From assembly GCA_963575745.1 (NCBI GenBank), contig CAUYUJ010022444.1, positions 1 through 64,000 of the forward strand: a stretch of DNA of 64,000 nucleotides, written 5' to 3'. Position numbers and translations under genes: made by a program. Positions 44,166 through 55,725 of the stretch are shown one piece after another. The stretch is from Prorocentrum cordatum. Its lineage: Eukaryota > Sar > Dinophyceae > Prorocentrales > Prorocentraceae. How positions within the stretch are numbered: position 1 is the stretch's first letter; each line of letters starts with the position of its first letter. The notes under the pieces are model-generated. The model did no database searches and was not told the DNA's origin. It saw only the letters and a program-made list of their open reading frames with translations.

Positions 44166-46981
44166 AGTGGGCCCCGGAAGCGGCACGGCTGTTTTTTCAC
44201 CGTGTCCGGAAACATGTTTCTGGAAAGTGGAAACGGCAAAACACGTCGACCAGGATGGAAAATTACCCTGGCAACGTACCCAACCCCTGCGCAATGCGGG
44301 GCATGAGTAGCTTGGGAGTCGTTATACGGAGGTGATGACGTGACATATACTTCTGCGAGCGGCATTCGTGAGGCTCGCAGCCCCCCATGGATTGCCATGT
44401 CCCGCTCAGATCTGCCTGGTGCCTCGCTCCGCTGGACCCACCAGCAGCCCTCGAAAGTGGTGACAATTACGCAGATCGCAGCCCCCAGGGACGGTGAGGT
44501 CCCGCTCAGGTCCGCGCGGTGCCTCACTCCGCAGGACCCACCAGCAGCCTTCGAAAGTTTCGACAGTTTCGCAGATCGCAGCCCCCCAGGGACGGCGAGG
44601 TCACGCTCAGGTCCGCGCGGTGCCGCACTCCGCAGGACCCAGCAGCCCTCGAAAGTAGCGACAGTTTCGCAGATCGCAGCCCCCCAGGGGCGGCGAGGTC
44701 CCACTCAGATCCGCGCGGTGCCTCACTCCGCAGGACCCACCAGCAGCCCTCGAAAATGGCGACAGTTTCGCAGATCGCAGCCCCCCAGGGACGTCGAGGT
44801 CCCGCTCAGGTCCGCGCGGTGCCTCACTCCGCAGGACCCACCAGCAGCCCTCGAAAGTGGCGACAATTTCGCAGATCGCAGCCCCCCAGGGACGGCGAGG
44901 TCCCGCTCAGGTCCGTGCGGTGCCTCACTCCGCCGGACCCACCAGCAGGCCTCGAAAGTGGCGACAGTTTCACAGATCGCAACCCCCCAGGGATGGCGAG
45001 GTCCTGTTTGGATCCGCGGTGGGTACCCTCTCTGCTGGCCTCCCCAGCAGCCCTCGAAAGTGGCGACAGTTTCACATATCGCAGCCCCCCAGGGATGGCG
45101 AGGTCCTGTTTAGATCCGCGGTGAGTGCCCTCTCTGCTGGCCTCCCCAGCAGCCCTCGAAAGTGGCGACATTTTCACAGATCGCAGCCCCCCAGGGATGG
45201 CGAGGTCCTGCTTTGGATCCGCGGTGAGTACCCTCTCTGCTGGCCCCCAGCAGCCCCGAAAGTGGCGACAGTTTCACAGGTCGCAGCCCCCCAGGGATGG
45301 CGAGGTCCTGTTTGGATCCGCGGTGAGTACCTCTCTGCTGGCCTCCCCAGCAGCCCATCGAACGTGGCGACAATTTCACAGATCGCAGCCCCCAGGGATG
45401 GCGAGGTCCTGTGGATCCGCGGTGAGTGCCCTCTCTGCTGGCCTCCCCAGCAGCCCTCGAAAGTGGCGACATTTTCACAGATCGCAGCCCCCCAGGGATG
45501 GCGAGGTCCTGTTTGGATCCGCGGTGAGTACCCTCTCTGCTGGCCTCCCCAGCAGCCCTCGAAAGTGGCTACAAGTTCACAGGTCGCAACCCCCGAGGGA
45601 TGGCGAGGTCCCGTTTGGATCCGCGGTGAGTACCCTCTCTGCTGGCCTCCCCAGCAGCCCTCGAAAGTGGCGACAGTTTCACAGATCGCACCCCCCCAGG
45701 GACGGCGAGGTCCCGTTTGGATCCGCGGTGAGTGCCCTCTCTGCTGGCCTCCCCAGCAGCCTTCGAAAGTGGCGACAATTTCACAGGTCGCAGCCCCCCA
45801 GGGATGGCGAGGTCCTGTTTGGATCCGCGGTGAGTGCCCTCTCTGCTGGCCTCCGACCACAGCGCAGCCCTGGCGAAAGCTGGCCTCCCCAGCGACAGTT
45901 TCACAGGTCGCAGCCCCCCAGGGATGGCGAGGTCCTGCTTGGATCCGCGGAGTGCCCTCCCTGCTGCCTCCCCAGCAGCCCTCGAAAGTGGCGACATTTT
46001 CACAGGTCGCACCCCCCCAGGGACGGCGAGGTCCCGTTTGGATCCGCGGTGAGTACCCTCTCTGCTGGCCTCCCCAGCAGCCCTCGAAAGTGGCGACAGT
46101 TTCACAGATCGCAGCCCCCCAGGGATGACGAGGTCCTGTTTGGATCCGCGGTGAGTACCCTCTCTGCTCTGCTGGCCTCCCCAGCAGCCCTCGAAAGTGG
46201 CGACAATTTCACAGGTCGCAGCCCCCCAGGGATGGCGAGGTCCTGTTTGGACCTGCGGTGAGTCCCCTCTCTGCTGGCCTCCCCAGCAACCCATCGAACG
46301 TGGCGACAGTTTCACAGGTCGCAGCCCCCCCCAGGGATGGCGAGGTCCCGTTTGGATCCGCGGTGAGTACCCTCTCTGCTGGCCTCCCCAGCAGCCCTCG
46401 AAAGTGGCGACAATTTCGCAGGTCTTAATCCAGGGACGGCGAGGTCCCGTTTGGATCCGCGGTGAGTGCCCTCTCTGCTGGCCTCCCCAGCAGCCCTCGA
46501 AAGTGGCGACAGTTTCACAGGTCGCAGCCCCCCAGGGACGGCGAGGTCCTGCTTGGATCCGCGGTGAGTGCCCTCTCTGCTGGCCTCCCCAGCAGCCCTC
46601 GAAAGTGGCGACAGTTTCGCAGGTCGCAGCCCGCCAGGGACGGCGAGGTCCCGTTTGGATCCGCGGTGAGTGCCCTCTCTGCTGGCCTCCCCAGCAGCCC
46701 TCGAAAGTGGCGACAATTTCGCAGATCGCAGCCCCCGCAGGTCGCAGCCCCCCAGGGACGGCGACCACAGGGGGGGCGGGAGAAGGACGCGACCACACCC
46801 CTCTATTCAAAACGAATGCCCAACCAAGGAGGGTTGGGAAAAAAAAGCGGCTCCAGGATTGAGCGGGAGCCGGAATCGGTAAAACAACGAGGACGGACAC
46901 GGAAGAAAAAACGGCGTCGGACCTGTCAACAAAACGGCAAAACGGAACAGGTAACAAAACGGCTCTGTCGTTTCCAGGGTC
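44166..46981 (-). mobile_element. Minus-strand composite element nested in E2, with TIRs
   Basis: The left terminus (44166 on) reads TAGTGGGCCCCGGAAGCGG. The right terminus, read inward on the other strand from 46981, is TAGTGGACCCTGGAAACGAC, and the match continues for about 35 bp (GTTTTTTCACC against GTTTTGTTACC). Inside are an inverted trailer (44261-44290, TTACCCTGGCAACG then ACCCAACC), the S102 array and an inverted header (46797-46845, TTCAAAACGA then GGTTGGGAAA). Interrupted S77 units lie on both sides. No transposase is encoded. Confidence 0.65.
44368..46770. repeat. Satellite S102, minus orientation, about 23 units
   Basis: 102 bp unit with CAGCCCTCGAAAGTGGCGAC, AGTTTCACAGATCGCAGCC and GGCGAGGTCCTGTTTGGATC. 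About six units before ~45005 have GTGCCTCACTCCGCAGGACC. About seventeen later units have GTGAGTACCCTCTCTGCTGG then CCTCCCCAG. Because 102 is a multiple of three, several frames stay open over hundreds of codons, but no known protein is encoded. Confidence 0.95.
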
Positions 46982-49165
46982 CACTATGGGCTCCACCGAA
47001 GGTTCCAATGGGACCGCCCGCATGCATACGCCACACCCAGTACAGCGCTTCGTGGCCCCATAGGGAGCTCCAGCGAAGGCCCCAATGGCACCGCCCGCAC
47101 GCGCCCGCCACACCCAGTACAGCCATTCCTGGCCCCATAAAAAGCTCCACCGATGGCCCCAATGGCACCGCCCGCATGCGTCCGCCACACCCAGCACAGC
47201 GCTTCGTGGCCCCATGGGGAGCTTCACTGGACGTCCCGAAGGTCTCAATGGTTCCGCCCGCGTGCGTCCGCCACACCCAATATAGCGCTTCGTGGCCCTC
47301 GCACTCGCCCGCCACACCCACTACAGCGCTTTGGGGCCCCATAAGGAGTTCCAGCGCATGTCCCTGTGGGACGGCCCGCGTGCGTCCGCCACACCCAGTA
47401 CAGCGTTTCGTGGCCCAGGGAACACCACGGAACGTCCCACTGGGACCGCCCGCATGCGTCCGCCACACCCAATGCAGCGTTTCGTGGCCCCATAGGGTTC
47501 TCCACCGAAGGTCCCCGGTGCCGCCGCCCGCATGCGTCCCCCACACCCATTTCGGCACATCCCTTACACGTTTCGTGGCCAACAGGGAGCTCCACCGAAC
47601 CCCCCAGTGGGACCGCCTGCATGCGTCCCCCACACACCCAATTTGGCATTTTCACCCACCCAGTACAGCGCTTCGTGGCCCCATAGGGAGCTCCACCGAA
47701 GCCCCCAGTGGGACCGCCCGCATGCGTCCTTCACGCACAATGGGGCATTTTCACTTACCCAATACAACGGTTCGTGACCCCATAGGGAGCTCCACCGAAG
47801 CCCCCAGTGGGACCGCCCGCATGCGTCCCCCACATCCAATTTGGAATTTCCACCCACCCAATACAGCGATTCGTGGCCCAATATGGAGCTCCACCGAAGC
47901 CCCCACTGGGACCGCTCGCATGCGTCCCCCCCCACACACCCAACTTGGCATTGTCACCCACCCAACACAGCGTTTCGTGGCCCCGCATGCGTCCCCCACG
48001 CCCAATTTGGCATTTTCACTCACCCAGTACAGCGCTTCGTGGCCCCATAGGGAGCTCCACCGAAGCCCCCAGTGGGACCGCCCGCATGCGTCCTTCACGC
48101 ACAATGGGGCATTTTCACTTACCCAGTACAACGGTTCGTGACCCCATCGGGAGCTCCACCGAAGCCCCCAGTGGGACCGCCCGCATGCGTCCCCTGATTT
48201 TGCATTGCCACCCACCCAGTACAACGCTTCGTGGCCCAATAGGGAACCCCACCGAAGCTCCCAATGGGGCCGCCCGCATGCGTCCCCCACACCCAACTTG
48301 GCATTGTCACTCACCCAGCACAGCGTTTCGTGGCCCCATAGGGAGCTCCAACGAAACCCCCACTGGGACCGCCCGCATGCGTCCCCCACGCTCAAGTGGG
48401 CATTTTCACCCACCCAGTACAGCGCTTTGTGACCCCATAGGGAGCTCCACCGAAACCCTCAGTGGGGCCGCCCACATGCGTCCCCCACATCCAACTTGGC
48501 ATTTTCACATTCCCAATGCAGCGCTTCGTGGCCCAATAGGGAGCCCCACCGAAGTCCCCAGTGGGACCGCCCGCATTCGTCCCCCACACACCCAACTTGG
48601 CATTGTCACCCACCCAGTACAACGGTTCGTGGCCCCATAGGGAGCTCCACCGAAGCCCCCAGTGGGACCGCCCGCATGCGTCCCCCACACCTGATTTTGC
48701 ATTGCCACCCACCCAGTAGAACGCTTCGTGGCCCAATATGGAGCCCCACCGAAGCCCCCACTGGGACCGCCCGCATGCGCCCACCATGCCCAACTTGGCA
48801 CTGTCACCCGCCCAGTACAACGCTTCGTGGCCGCATACGGAGCTCCACCGGAGCCCCCAGTGGGACCGCCCGCATGCGTCCCCCACAGGGAGCGCCACCG
48901 AAGCCTCCAATGGGACCGCCCGCATGCGTCCGCCACACCCAATTTGGCATTGCCGCCGACCCAGTACAGCCTTCGTGGCCCCATATGGAGCCCCAGCGAA
49001 ACCCCCAGTGGGGCCGCCCGCATGCGTCCCCCACGCCCTACTTGGCATTGTCACCCACCCAGTGCAGCGTTTCGTGGCCTCATAGGGAGCTTCACCGACG
49101 GCCCCTTTGCTACCGCCCGCATGCGTTCCCTCCCCGCCCAGCGCAGCGCTTTGTGGCCCCATAGG
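46982..49165. repeat. Satellite S77, E2 right array, 77-100 bp unit, about 25 copies
   Basis: Starts with the 77 bp type. From ~47640 to ~49080 the units are ~100 bp because a ~22 bp segment (TTGGCATTTTCACCCACCC) is added before CAGTACA. The 77-80 bp type returns in the last one or two units. Confidence 0.95.
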
Positions 49166-49241
49166 GCGCTTCACCGAAGAAGGTATTCACAATTGCGGTG
49201 CCCACAACTTCATACGGTGGGGTCCTTCGCCAAGATCACTG

Positions 49242-50913
49242 TTCCCAAACATCCTGTGGTGTTGGGTCCTCGTTTTGAAGAGACAGCGCCCTGCGTTCCT
49301 TCCTGCTTCCTTCCTCATCTCCCCCTCCCTCCTGCCATCCTCCCCTTCCGTGCCTCTGCCCTCCGCATGTACCTGTTTCGACACACCCCTAACACGCTCC
49401 GTGGCCCCAACGGGGGCTCCACCGAAGGTCCCAGTGGGACCGCCCGCATACGTCCGCTACACCCAGTGCAGCGCTTCGTGGCCCCATACGGAATTCCACC
49501 CCCGCATACGTCCGCCACAGGAGGTCCACCGAACGTCCCAATGTGACCGTCTGCATGCGTCCGCCACACCCAGTACAGCGTTTTGTTGGCCCATAAGGGG
49601 GTTCCACCGAAGGGCAATGGGACCGCCCGTATGCGCCCGCCACACCCAGTACAGCGCTTCGTGGCCCCATAAAGTTCTCCAGCGAAGGTCCCAGTGAGAC
49701 AGCCCACATGCGACCGCCACACCCAATACAGCCATTCCTTGCCCCATAGGGCGCTCCACCGGAGGTCCCAGTGGGACCGCCCGCATGCGTCCGCGCCACC
49801 AAATACAGCGCTTCGTGGCCCCATAGGGAGCTCCACCGAAGGACCCCGTTGGACCGCCCGCATGCGTCCGCCACACCCAGTGCAGCGCTTCGTGGCCCCA
49901 TAGAGAGCTCAACTGGAGGGCCCAATGAGATTGCCCGCATGCGCCCGCCTCACCTAATACAACGTTTCGTGGCCCCAAGGTGCCGGTGGGACCGACCGCG
50001 TGCGTCCGCCACACCGAGTACGGCGTTTCGCGGCCCCAGAAAAAGGTGTTCCACCGAAGGTCCCAGTGGGACCGCCCGCATGCGTCCGCCGCCACCGAAT
50101 ACAACGTTTCGTGGCCCCGTATGGAGCTCCACCGATGACCCCAGTGGGACCGCCCGCATGCGCCCGCCACACCCAGTACAGCGTTTCGTGGCCCCATACA
50201 GGGGGTTCAACCGAAGGTCCCAGTGGACCGCCCGCATGCGTCCGCCACACCCAGCACAACGCCTCGTGGGCCCATAGGGAGCTTTACCCAAGGTTCAAGT
50301 GGGGCCGCCTGCATGCGTCCGCCACACCCAGTACAGCGCTCCGTGGCCCCATACGGGGGCTCCACCCAAGGTCCCAGTGGGACCGCCCGCATGCGTCCGC
50401 CACACCCAGCACAGCGCTTCGTGGCCTCAGAGGGAACTCCAGCGAATGCCCCAGTAGCACCGCCCGCTTGCGCCCCCACCCCCCGCCCAGTACAGCGCTT
50501 CGTGGACCCATGGGGAGCTCTACCGAAGGCCCCCCCTGTGGCACTGCCCGCATGCAACTTTCCCCCCCCAGTACAAAGTTTCGTGGCCCCGTGGGGAGCT
50601 CCACCGAATGTCCCAGGTGGGACCGCCTGCATACGCACCCCCAGCCAGTACTGCGTGTACTGCGTTTCGTGGCCCCATAAGGGGGCTCCAGCGCAGGCCC
50701 CAGTGGGACTGCCCGGGTGCGTCTCCACCACCCACTACAGCGTTTCGTGGTTCCTTATGGAGCTCGACCGAAGGCCCAAATGGGACCGCCCGCATGCGCA
50801 CCCCCCACCCGTTACGGCGCGCCCCATCACGCGTTGCGTGGCCCACCGAAAGCGGCACCCACAGCGCGTTACTCACAACTGCAAATGGTAGGGTCCTTCG
50901 CCAGGATAATGTT
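49242..50913 (+). mobile_element. Composite header-array-trailer unit E3
   Basis: Header at 49242-49300 (AAACATCCTGTGGTGTTGGG), a CT-rich stretch, about 19 S77 units (49385-50842) and the trailer at 50842-50913 (CTCACAACTGCAAATGG, GGGTCCTTCGCCAGGATAA). Head-to-tail with E2. Confidence 0.7.
49385..50842. repeat. Satellite S77, E3 array, 75-80 bp unit, about 19 copies
   Basis: Mainly the GTCCGCCACACCCAG variant. The last units shift to CCCCCACCC as in E1. Confidence 0.95.
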
Positions 50914-51064
50914 AGCTCGTGGTCTGGAACCCGAAGATGGGCCGCGGGACCATTTAAGCCTGGTCCAGGACGGTGCGCCTTCATTAGGGAAGGGCTCGGA
51001 ACCTCTGGGGCGCGCATTGGAGAACTCATATCGTCGGATGTCTGGGGCGTTGAAAGGAAAATGC

Positions 51065-51545
51065 AGAGGAGGATGAGAAGGAGGAGGAGGAGGAGGAGGA
51101 GGAGGAGGAGGAGGAGGAGGAGGAGGAGGAGGAGGTGGAGGAGGAGAAGGCGGAGGCGGAGGCAGATGAGGAGGAGGAGGAGGAGGAGGAGGAGGAGGAG
51201 GAGAGAGGAGGGGAGGAGAGGAGGAGGAGGAGGAGGAGGAGGAGGAGGAGGAAGGAGGGGAGGGGGAGGAGGAGGAGGAGGAGAGGAGGAGGGAGGAGGA
51301 GGAGGAGGAGGAGGAGGAGGAGGGAAGGGAAGAGGGGTATAAGGAGGTGGAGGAGGAGGAGGAGGCGGAGGAAGAATGAAGGAGGGAGGAGGGAGGAGGG
51401 AGGAGGAGGAGGAGAAGGAAGGAGGAGGAGGGAGGAGGAGGAGGAGTGAGGAGGAGGAGGGGAGGAGGAGGAGGAGGAGGAGGAGGAGGAGGAGGAGGAG
51501 GAGGAGGAGGAGGAGGAGGAGGAGGAGGAGGAGTAGGAGCAGAAC
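51065..51545. repeat. GGA-rich polypurine block
   Basis: About 480 bp between E3 and E4. Confidence 0.95.
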
Positions 51546-51569
51546 GAGGAGGAAGAGGAGGATGATGAG

Positions 51570-51875
51570 GAGGATCGACAATGGAGCTTCGAGGATCACG
51601 GTTCCTGAGCATTTCCAACCTTTTGGGCCTCCCAGGGGGGCTCTCGGCGACACGTCTGGAGCCGCCCCGAAAGACAAGCCAGAACGCGTCACTGGAGAGG
51701 TCCATGGATCGAGGACCACGTCTTGAGGATCCAATATCGAGGGTCAGGATCGAGGTTTGTAGGATCGAGCTTCGAGTATCGATGATACCAAATCGAGGTT
51801 CGAGTTCGAGCCGAATGGAGGATCGAGATTCGAGCATCGAAGAGTGGAGGACCGAGGATCGAGAACAAAGAGCAC
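51570..51875. repeat. Degenerate GGATCGAG repeat
   Basis: GAGGATCGAG, GATCGAGGTT, ATCGAGCTTCGAG and related phrases recur about every 11-16 bp. Similar phrases occur near 27400-27850 and 53700-53740. Confidence 0.65.
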
Positions 51876-51905
51876 AATAATGTGACGAAGGTTGCCCTGG
51901 CTGTG

Positions 51906-53045
51906 TTTCCCAACCATCCTGTGGTGTTGGGTCCTCGCTTCGAAGAGGTAGCGCCCCGCGTCCCTCTCTTCTCCTCATCCCCTCCTCCCCCTAATCCCTC
52001 CTCCCTCAACCCTTGCCTCTGCTCTCCGTATGCCCACCAACCCCCTAGCGCGCTCCACCGAAGGCCCCGTTGGCACCGTCCGCATGCGTCTGCGCGACTC
52101 AGTTCGGTACATCCCTCATACGCTTCCTGGCCCTGTAGGGAGCTCCACCGGAGGCTCCAGTGGCAGCGCACTCATGCGGTTCCACCCTCCATTTCGGCAT
52201 ACCCCTCACACGCTTCGTGGCCCTCTAGGGAGCTCCGCCGAATGCCCCAGTGGCAGGAACCGCATGCGCTTCCACCTCTAACTTCGGCACACCCCTTCAC
52301 ACGTTTCGTGGACCCATAGGGTGCTCCACCGAAGGCCCCAATAGCAAGGTTCCACCCCCTATGTCGGCACACCCTTCACACGTTTCGTGGTCTCATAAGG
52401 AATTTTGCCGACGGCCCCGGTGGCAGCGCCCGCATGCAGTTCCACATTCCATGTCGGCACACCCTGTGCACGTTTCGTGGCCCGTAGGGAGCTCCACCGA
52501 AGGCCCCAGTGGCTGGGTTCGCATGCGGTTCCACCCCTGATTTCGGCATGCCCCTCACACGTTCCGTGGCCCCGGAGGGAGCTTCACCGAAGGCCCCAAT
52601 GGCAAGGTTCGCCTACAGTTCCACCCCCAATGTCGGCACACCCCTCACACGTTCCATGGCCCGGAAGGGAGCTTCACCGAAGGCCCCAATGGCAGGATTC
52701 GCCTACAGTTCCGCCTCCAATGTCGGCAAACCCCTTGCACGCTTCTTGGGGACTCAACCCAAGTCCCCAGTGGCAAGGTTCCACCTCAGTTTCGCACACC
52801 CGTCATACGTTTCGTGGCCATATAGGGAGCCCCACCGAAGGCCCACACTCCTCACAAGTTTCGTGGCACCGTAGGATGCTCCACCGAAGGCCCCAGTGGC
52901 AGGGTTCGCATGCGGTTCCACACCCATTTCGGCACATCTCTTACACGCTTCGTGGCCCCATAGGGAGCTCCACCGAAGACGATACTAACAACTGCGGCGC
53001 TCACAATTGCATATGATTGGGTCCTTCGCCAGGCTAATTTTGCCA
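51906..53045 (+). mobile_element. Composite header-array-trailer unit E4
   Basis: Header at 51906-51962 (AACCATCCTGTGGTGTTGGG, TTCGAAGAGG), a CT-rich stretch, about 11 array units (52030-52970) and the trailer at 52970-53040 (CTCACAATTGCATATGATTG, GGGTCCTTCGCCAGGCTAA). Confidence 0.7.
52030..52970. repeat. Satellite S77, E4 array, ~90 bp unit, about 11 copies
   Basis: Divergent subfamily with GGCAGGGTTCGCATGCGGTT, CCACCCC and TCGGCACACCCCTCACACG. Core CGCATGCG is kept in about half of the units. Confidence 0.9.
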
Positions 53046-53370
53046 GGCGTGGTGGTGCTGGGGTGGGGGTATGAGCCTGTTGTTGTCGCGCACCGCTCGC
53101 GCATGGAAGGACCCTCCCGAACGCTTGTCTCATGCTCTTTGCCTCGTCTTGCGCGAATCGAGAAATATCGAAGATTGGGGCTCGGGAGGAGTGAAGGATC
53201 GGGGCAAGAGGACCCTTTTTCTTTGGGTCTGGGGTCGAGGTTTTGAATGCCTTCTGGCCTTCTTCAGCCTCCGGGGAGCTCCTCGTCGCCACTGCGGGAT
53301 CCGCTTCGTAATGCCCGCGGGAGCGTGTACCTGGCGAGGGCCAGGGACCGATTTTCGGGATGGAGGGGGG
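53046..53370. other. No recognisable feature
   Basis: About 325 bp of complex sequence between the end of E4 and a purine block. Confidence 0.4.
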
Positions 53371-53374
53371 AGCA

Positions 53375-53935
53375 GGCGGAAGAGGAGGAGGGGGAGGAGG
53401 AGGAGGAGGAGGAGGAGGAGGAGGAGGAGGAGGAGGAGGAGGAGGAGGAGGAGGGAGGGCCACGTCTGAAGGACCCACAGGCCGAGAGAGAGAGAGAGGT
53501 GGAGGAGGAGAGGAGGAGGAGGAGGAGGAGGAGTGGAGGTTGAGGAGGAGGAGGTGGAGGAGGGGGAGGTACCTGTGCGGATGAGGCGGAGGTGGAGGAG
53601 GGAGGGCCACGTCTGGAGGACCCACAGGCAGATAGAGAGAGAGAGAGAGAGAGATAGAGAGAGGGAGGTGGGGGAGAGGGCTGATGCTCTCTTCGGCGGA
53701 TCCTGAAGAGGTCCGGGGATCGAGCCTCGAGGATCGAGGGCACACGTTGTTGAGCGAGGAGGAAGAGGAGGAGGAGGAGGAGGAGGAGGAGGAGGAGGAG
53801 GAGGGAGGAGGAAGGAGGAGGAGGAGGAGGAGGAGGAGGAGGAGGAGGAGGAGGAGGAGGGGAGAGGAGGAGGAGGAGGAGGAGGAGGAGGAGGGGGAGG
53901 AGGAGGGGGAGAAGGAGGAAGGGGTTGAGGAGGGA
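53375..53935. repeat. GGA block with two near-identical inserts
   Basis: GGGCCACGTCTGAAGGACCC (~53456) and GGGCCACGTCTGGAGGACCC (~53605), each followed by a CACAGGC and GAGAGAGA run, lie ~150 bp apart within GGA triplets, a tandem duplication. Confidence 0.85.
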
Positions 53936-53939
53936 GTAA

Positions 53940-54575
53940 CGAGCAAGGTAGGTCGCTGGAGCGCCGTCGGTGCCGCCGCCGCCGTCTTCGCCGTCGTCGC
54001 CGCCATCGGCGTCGTCGTCGTGAAATGGTCGTCGTCGCCGCCGTCGTCGTCGAAGTCGTCGTCGTGAAATCGTCGTCGTCGTCGTCGAAGTCGTCGTCCC
54101 CATCGGCGTCGTCGCCGGAAAGGGAGAGATGGATGGATGGCGGGAGGTATGGCAGGTTAGGGTGAGCAATGGAAGATGACGAGGAGGAGGCGGCTGGTGC
54201 GCAAGGGGGATGCAGAGGAGGAGACCGAAGAGGATGAAGGAGGGTGGAGAAGGAAGATGAAGATGAGGAGGAAGGAATTGGGCATCAGGGGATAGTGGGG
54301 GGATGAGGGGGAGAGGCAGGCACGCTGGATGATGAGGACGGGGGAAGGCAGTGATGATGGTAATGATTGTGAGGAGGACGAGGCGGGTCAAAGGAGAGGC
54401 GGCGAACGTGGACGATAGGCAGAGGATGATAATGAAGAGGAGGCGACTGATGATGATGATGATGCTGCTGATAATGATGATGATGCTGATGCTGTTGCTG
54501 CTGCTGCTGAGGAGGAGGAGGAGGAGGCAGGAGGAGGAGGAGGAGGAGGAGGAGGAGGAAGGAAGACCATATGGA
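53940..54575. repeat. GTC, then GGA/GAT microsatellite mix
   Basis: GTC/GCC triplets to ~54115, then purine-rich and GATGATGAT/GCTGCTGCT stretches. Confidence 0.85.
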
Positions 54576-54840
54576 GTGAGGGAGGAGAAGGGAGGGGGGA
54601 GGGAGGATGGAGGAGAGTTGGCGAAAGAACGGATAAGCAGAGACTCGCGAAGTTGGCCGGACCTTGCCGAAAGCCGATTGCCGAAAGCGCAGTGGGGAGA
54701 GAACCGCGTCAGAACGTCATCGTTGCTGCCATAATCTTGAATCGTGTGCTTGAGTTCCTACGCCTGGCGAGGGAGGGCGCCATCCAACCACCCGCCCTCC
54801 GACCCGGCGCCGTGAAAGAACACCCTCTGACGTCCTCGCC

Positions 54841-55032
54841 TTAAGTCGGGCCTCTCCCCCTACAGGGGGATCTTCGACGAAACAAAAAAAAACCCAAAAA
54901 TGCTCCAAAAGGGAGAGAACATGCAAACAAAAATGCTCCCCACACTATTTTTGGATTCTTATTCGACTATTTTTTGAAGTATTTTTTGTTTTTCGTCGAA
55001 AATCCCCCTGCAGGGGGACGGGCCCGACTTCA
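54841..55032. mobile_element. Foldback MITE M1, copy 5 (long class, 192 bp)
   Basis: TTAAGTCGGGCCTCTCCCCC to GGGCCCGACTTCA, with TCGACGAAAC and TTTCGTCGAAAA in the arms. Flanked by TCCTCGCC on both sides (54833-54840 and 55033-55040), a perfect 8 bp target duplication. Confidence 0.97.
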
Positions 55033-55138
55033 TCCTCGCCCCCTGTCGGGCCCGCGGGCCCACACGAGCTGACCGGGCCCGAGCCCTGCCGCAGCAAGGC
55101 AGGGGTCGGCGGCTCCGGCCGTGATCCTCCACGCCGTG

Positions 55139-55310
55139 GGTGAAGGGGGCCCCAGGACACACAGACAGATACACATAAGTAAAAAGATTCCCAATCTTTT
55201 CCTATATTTTCTGGGTTCTTGTCTTCCCCGCCCCTTCCCATGTGTTCCCATATTTTCTGGGGGATCGAGGATTCATTGTGTCTGTGTGTTTTTGTTCCCT
55301 CCTGAGTGGG
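55139..55310. repeat. Dispersed repeat R-D, copy 3
   Basis: AAGGGGGCCCCAGGACACAC to ATTGTGTCTGTGTGTTTTTG, with GGGTTCTTGTCTTCCCC inside. Lies between two M1 copies. Confidence 0.85.
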
Positions 55311-55347
55311 CGATTTCGGAAACCCTGAACTCACAAACGTCTTCATC

Positions 55348-55539
55348 TTAAGTCGGGCCTGTCCCCCTACAGGGGGATTTTCGACGAAAAATGACAAGTA
55401 CCCCACAAATAATCAAAACATGATCCGAAAATAGTCTGGGGACTATTTTTGGAATATTTTCCGACCTTTTTGGGGCATTTTGGGGGTATTTTTTATGTTT
55501 CGTCGAAAATCCCCCTGCAGGGGGACACGCCCGACATAA
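55348..55539. mobile_element. Foldback MITE M1, copy 6 (long class, 192 bp)
   Basis: TTAAGTCGGGCCTGTCCCCC to CGCCCGACATAA. The centre reads AATAGTCTGGGGACTATTTT. Flanked by TCTTCATC on both sides (55340-55347 and 55540-55547), a perfect 8 bp duplication. Confidence 0.97.
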
Positions 55540-55725
55540 TCTTCATCTCTGGGGGGCGCATCTCTTGCTTCCGCCGCCCTCCGCCGCGCTTCCGCCCGCG
55601 GAGGCGGCCTCGCTCTGCTGCGCCCCTCCGCCCCGCGGAAGAGGCGGCAACTCCTGCGATCCTCGAAGGCGGGGCCCTGTTTGGCACGCCCCCAGGCAGG
55701 GTCGGTGGCTCCGGCCGTGTTTTTT

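Larger units (their letters stand above)
43429..49236 (+). mobile_element. Composite header-array-trailer unit E2, split by a minus-strand insertion
   Basis: Header at 43429-43500 (TATCCTGTGGTGTTGGG, TCGTTTTGAAGAGACAACG), S77 units at 43545-44165, an inserted block (44166-46981), then S77 units again to 49165 and the trailer at 49169-49236 (CACAATTGCGGTGC, GGGTCCTTCGCCAAGATCA). Its trailer abuts the header of E3 within about 6 bp. Confidence 0.7.

Noticed and set aside
43130-48141. Repetitive proteins of 200-580 codons on both strands over the S77 and S102 arrays
   Set aside because: The S77 unit is mostly not a multiple of three, frames are open on both strands and no known fold appears. 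A coding role is not excluded for S102 (102 bp = 34 codons) but is unsupported.
51780-51830. tRNA B-box-like GGTTCGAGTTC
   Set aside because: Part of the GGATCGAG repeat; no A box, acceptor stem or cloverleaf could be built.
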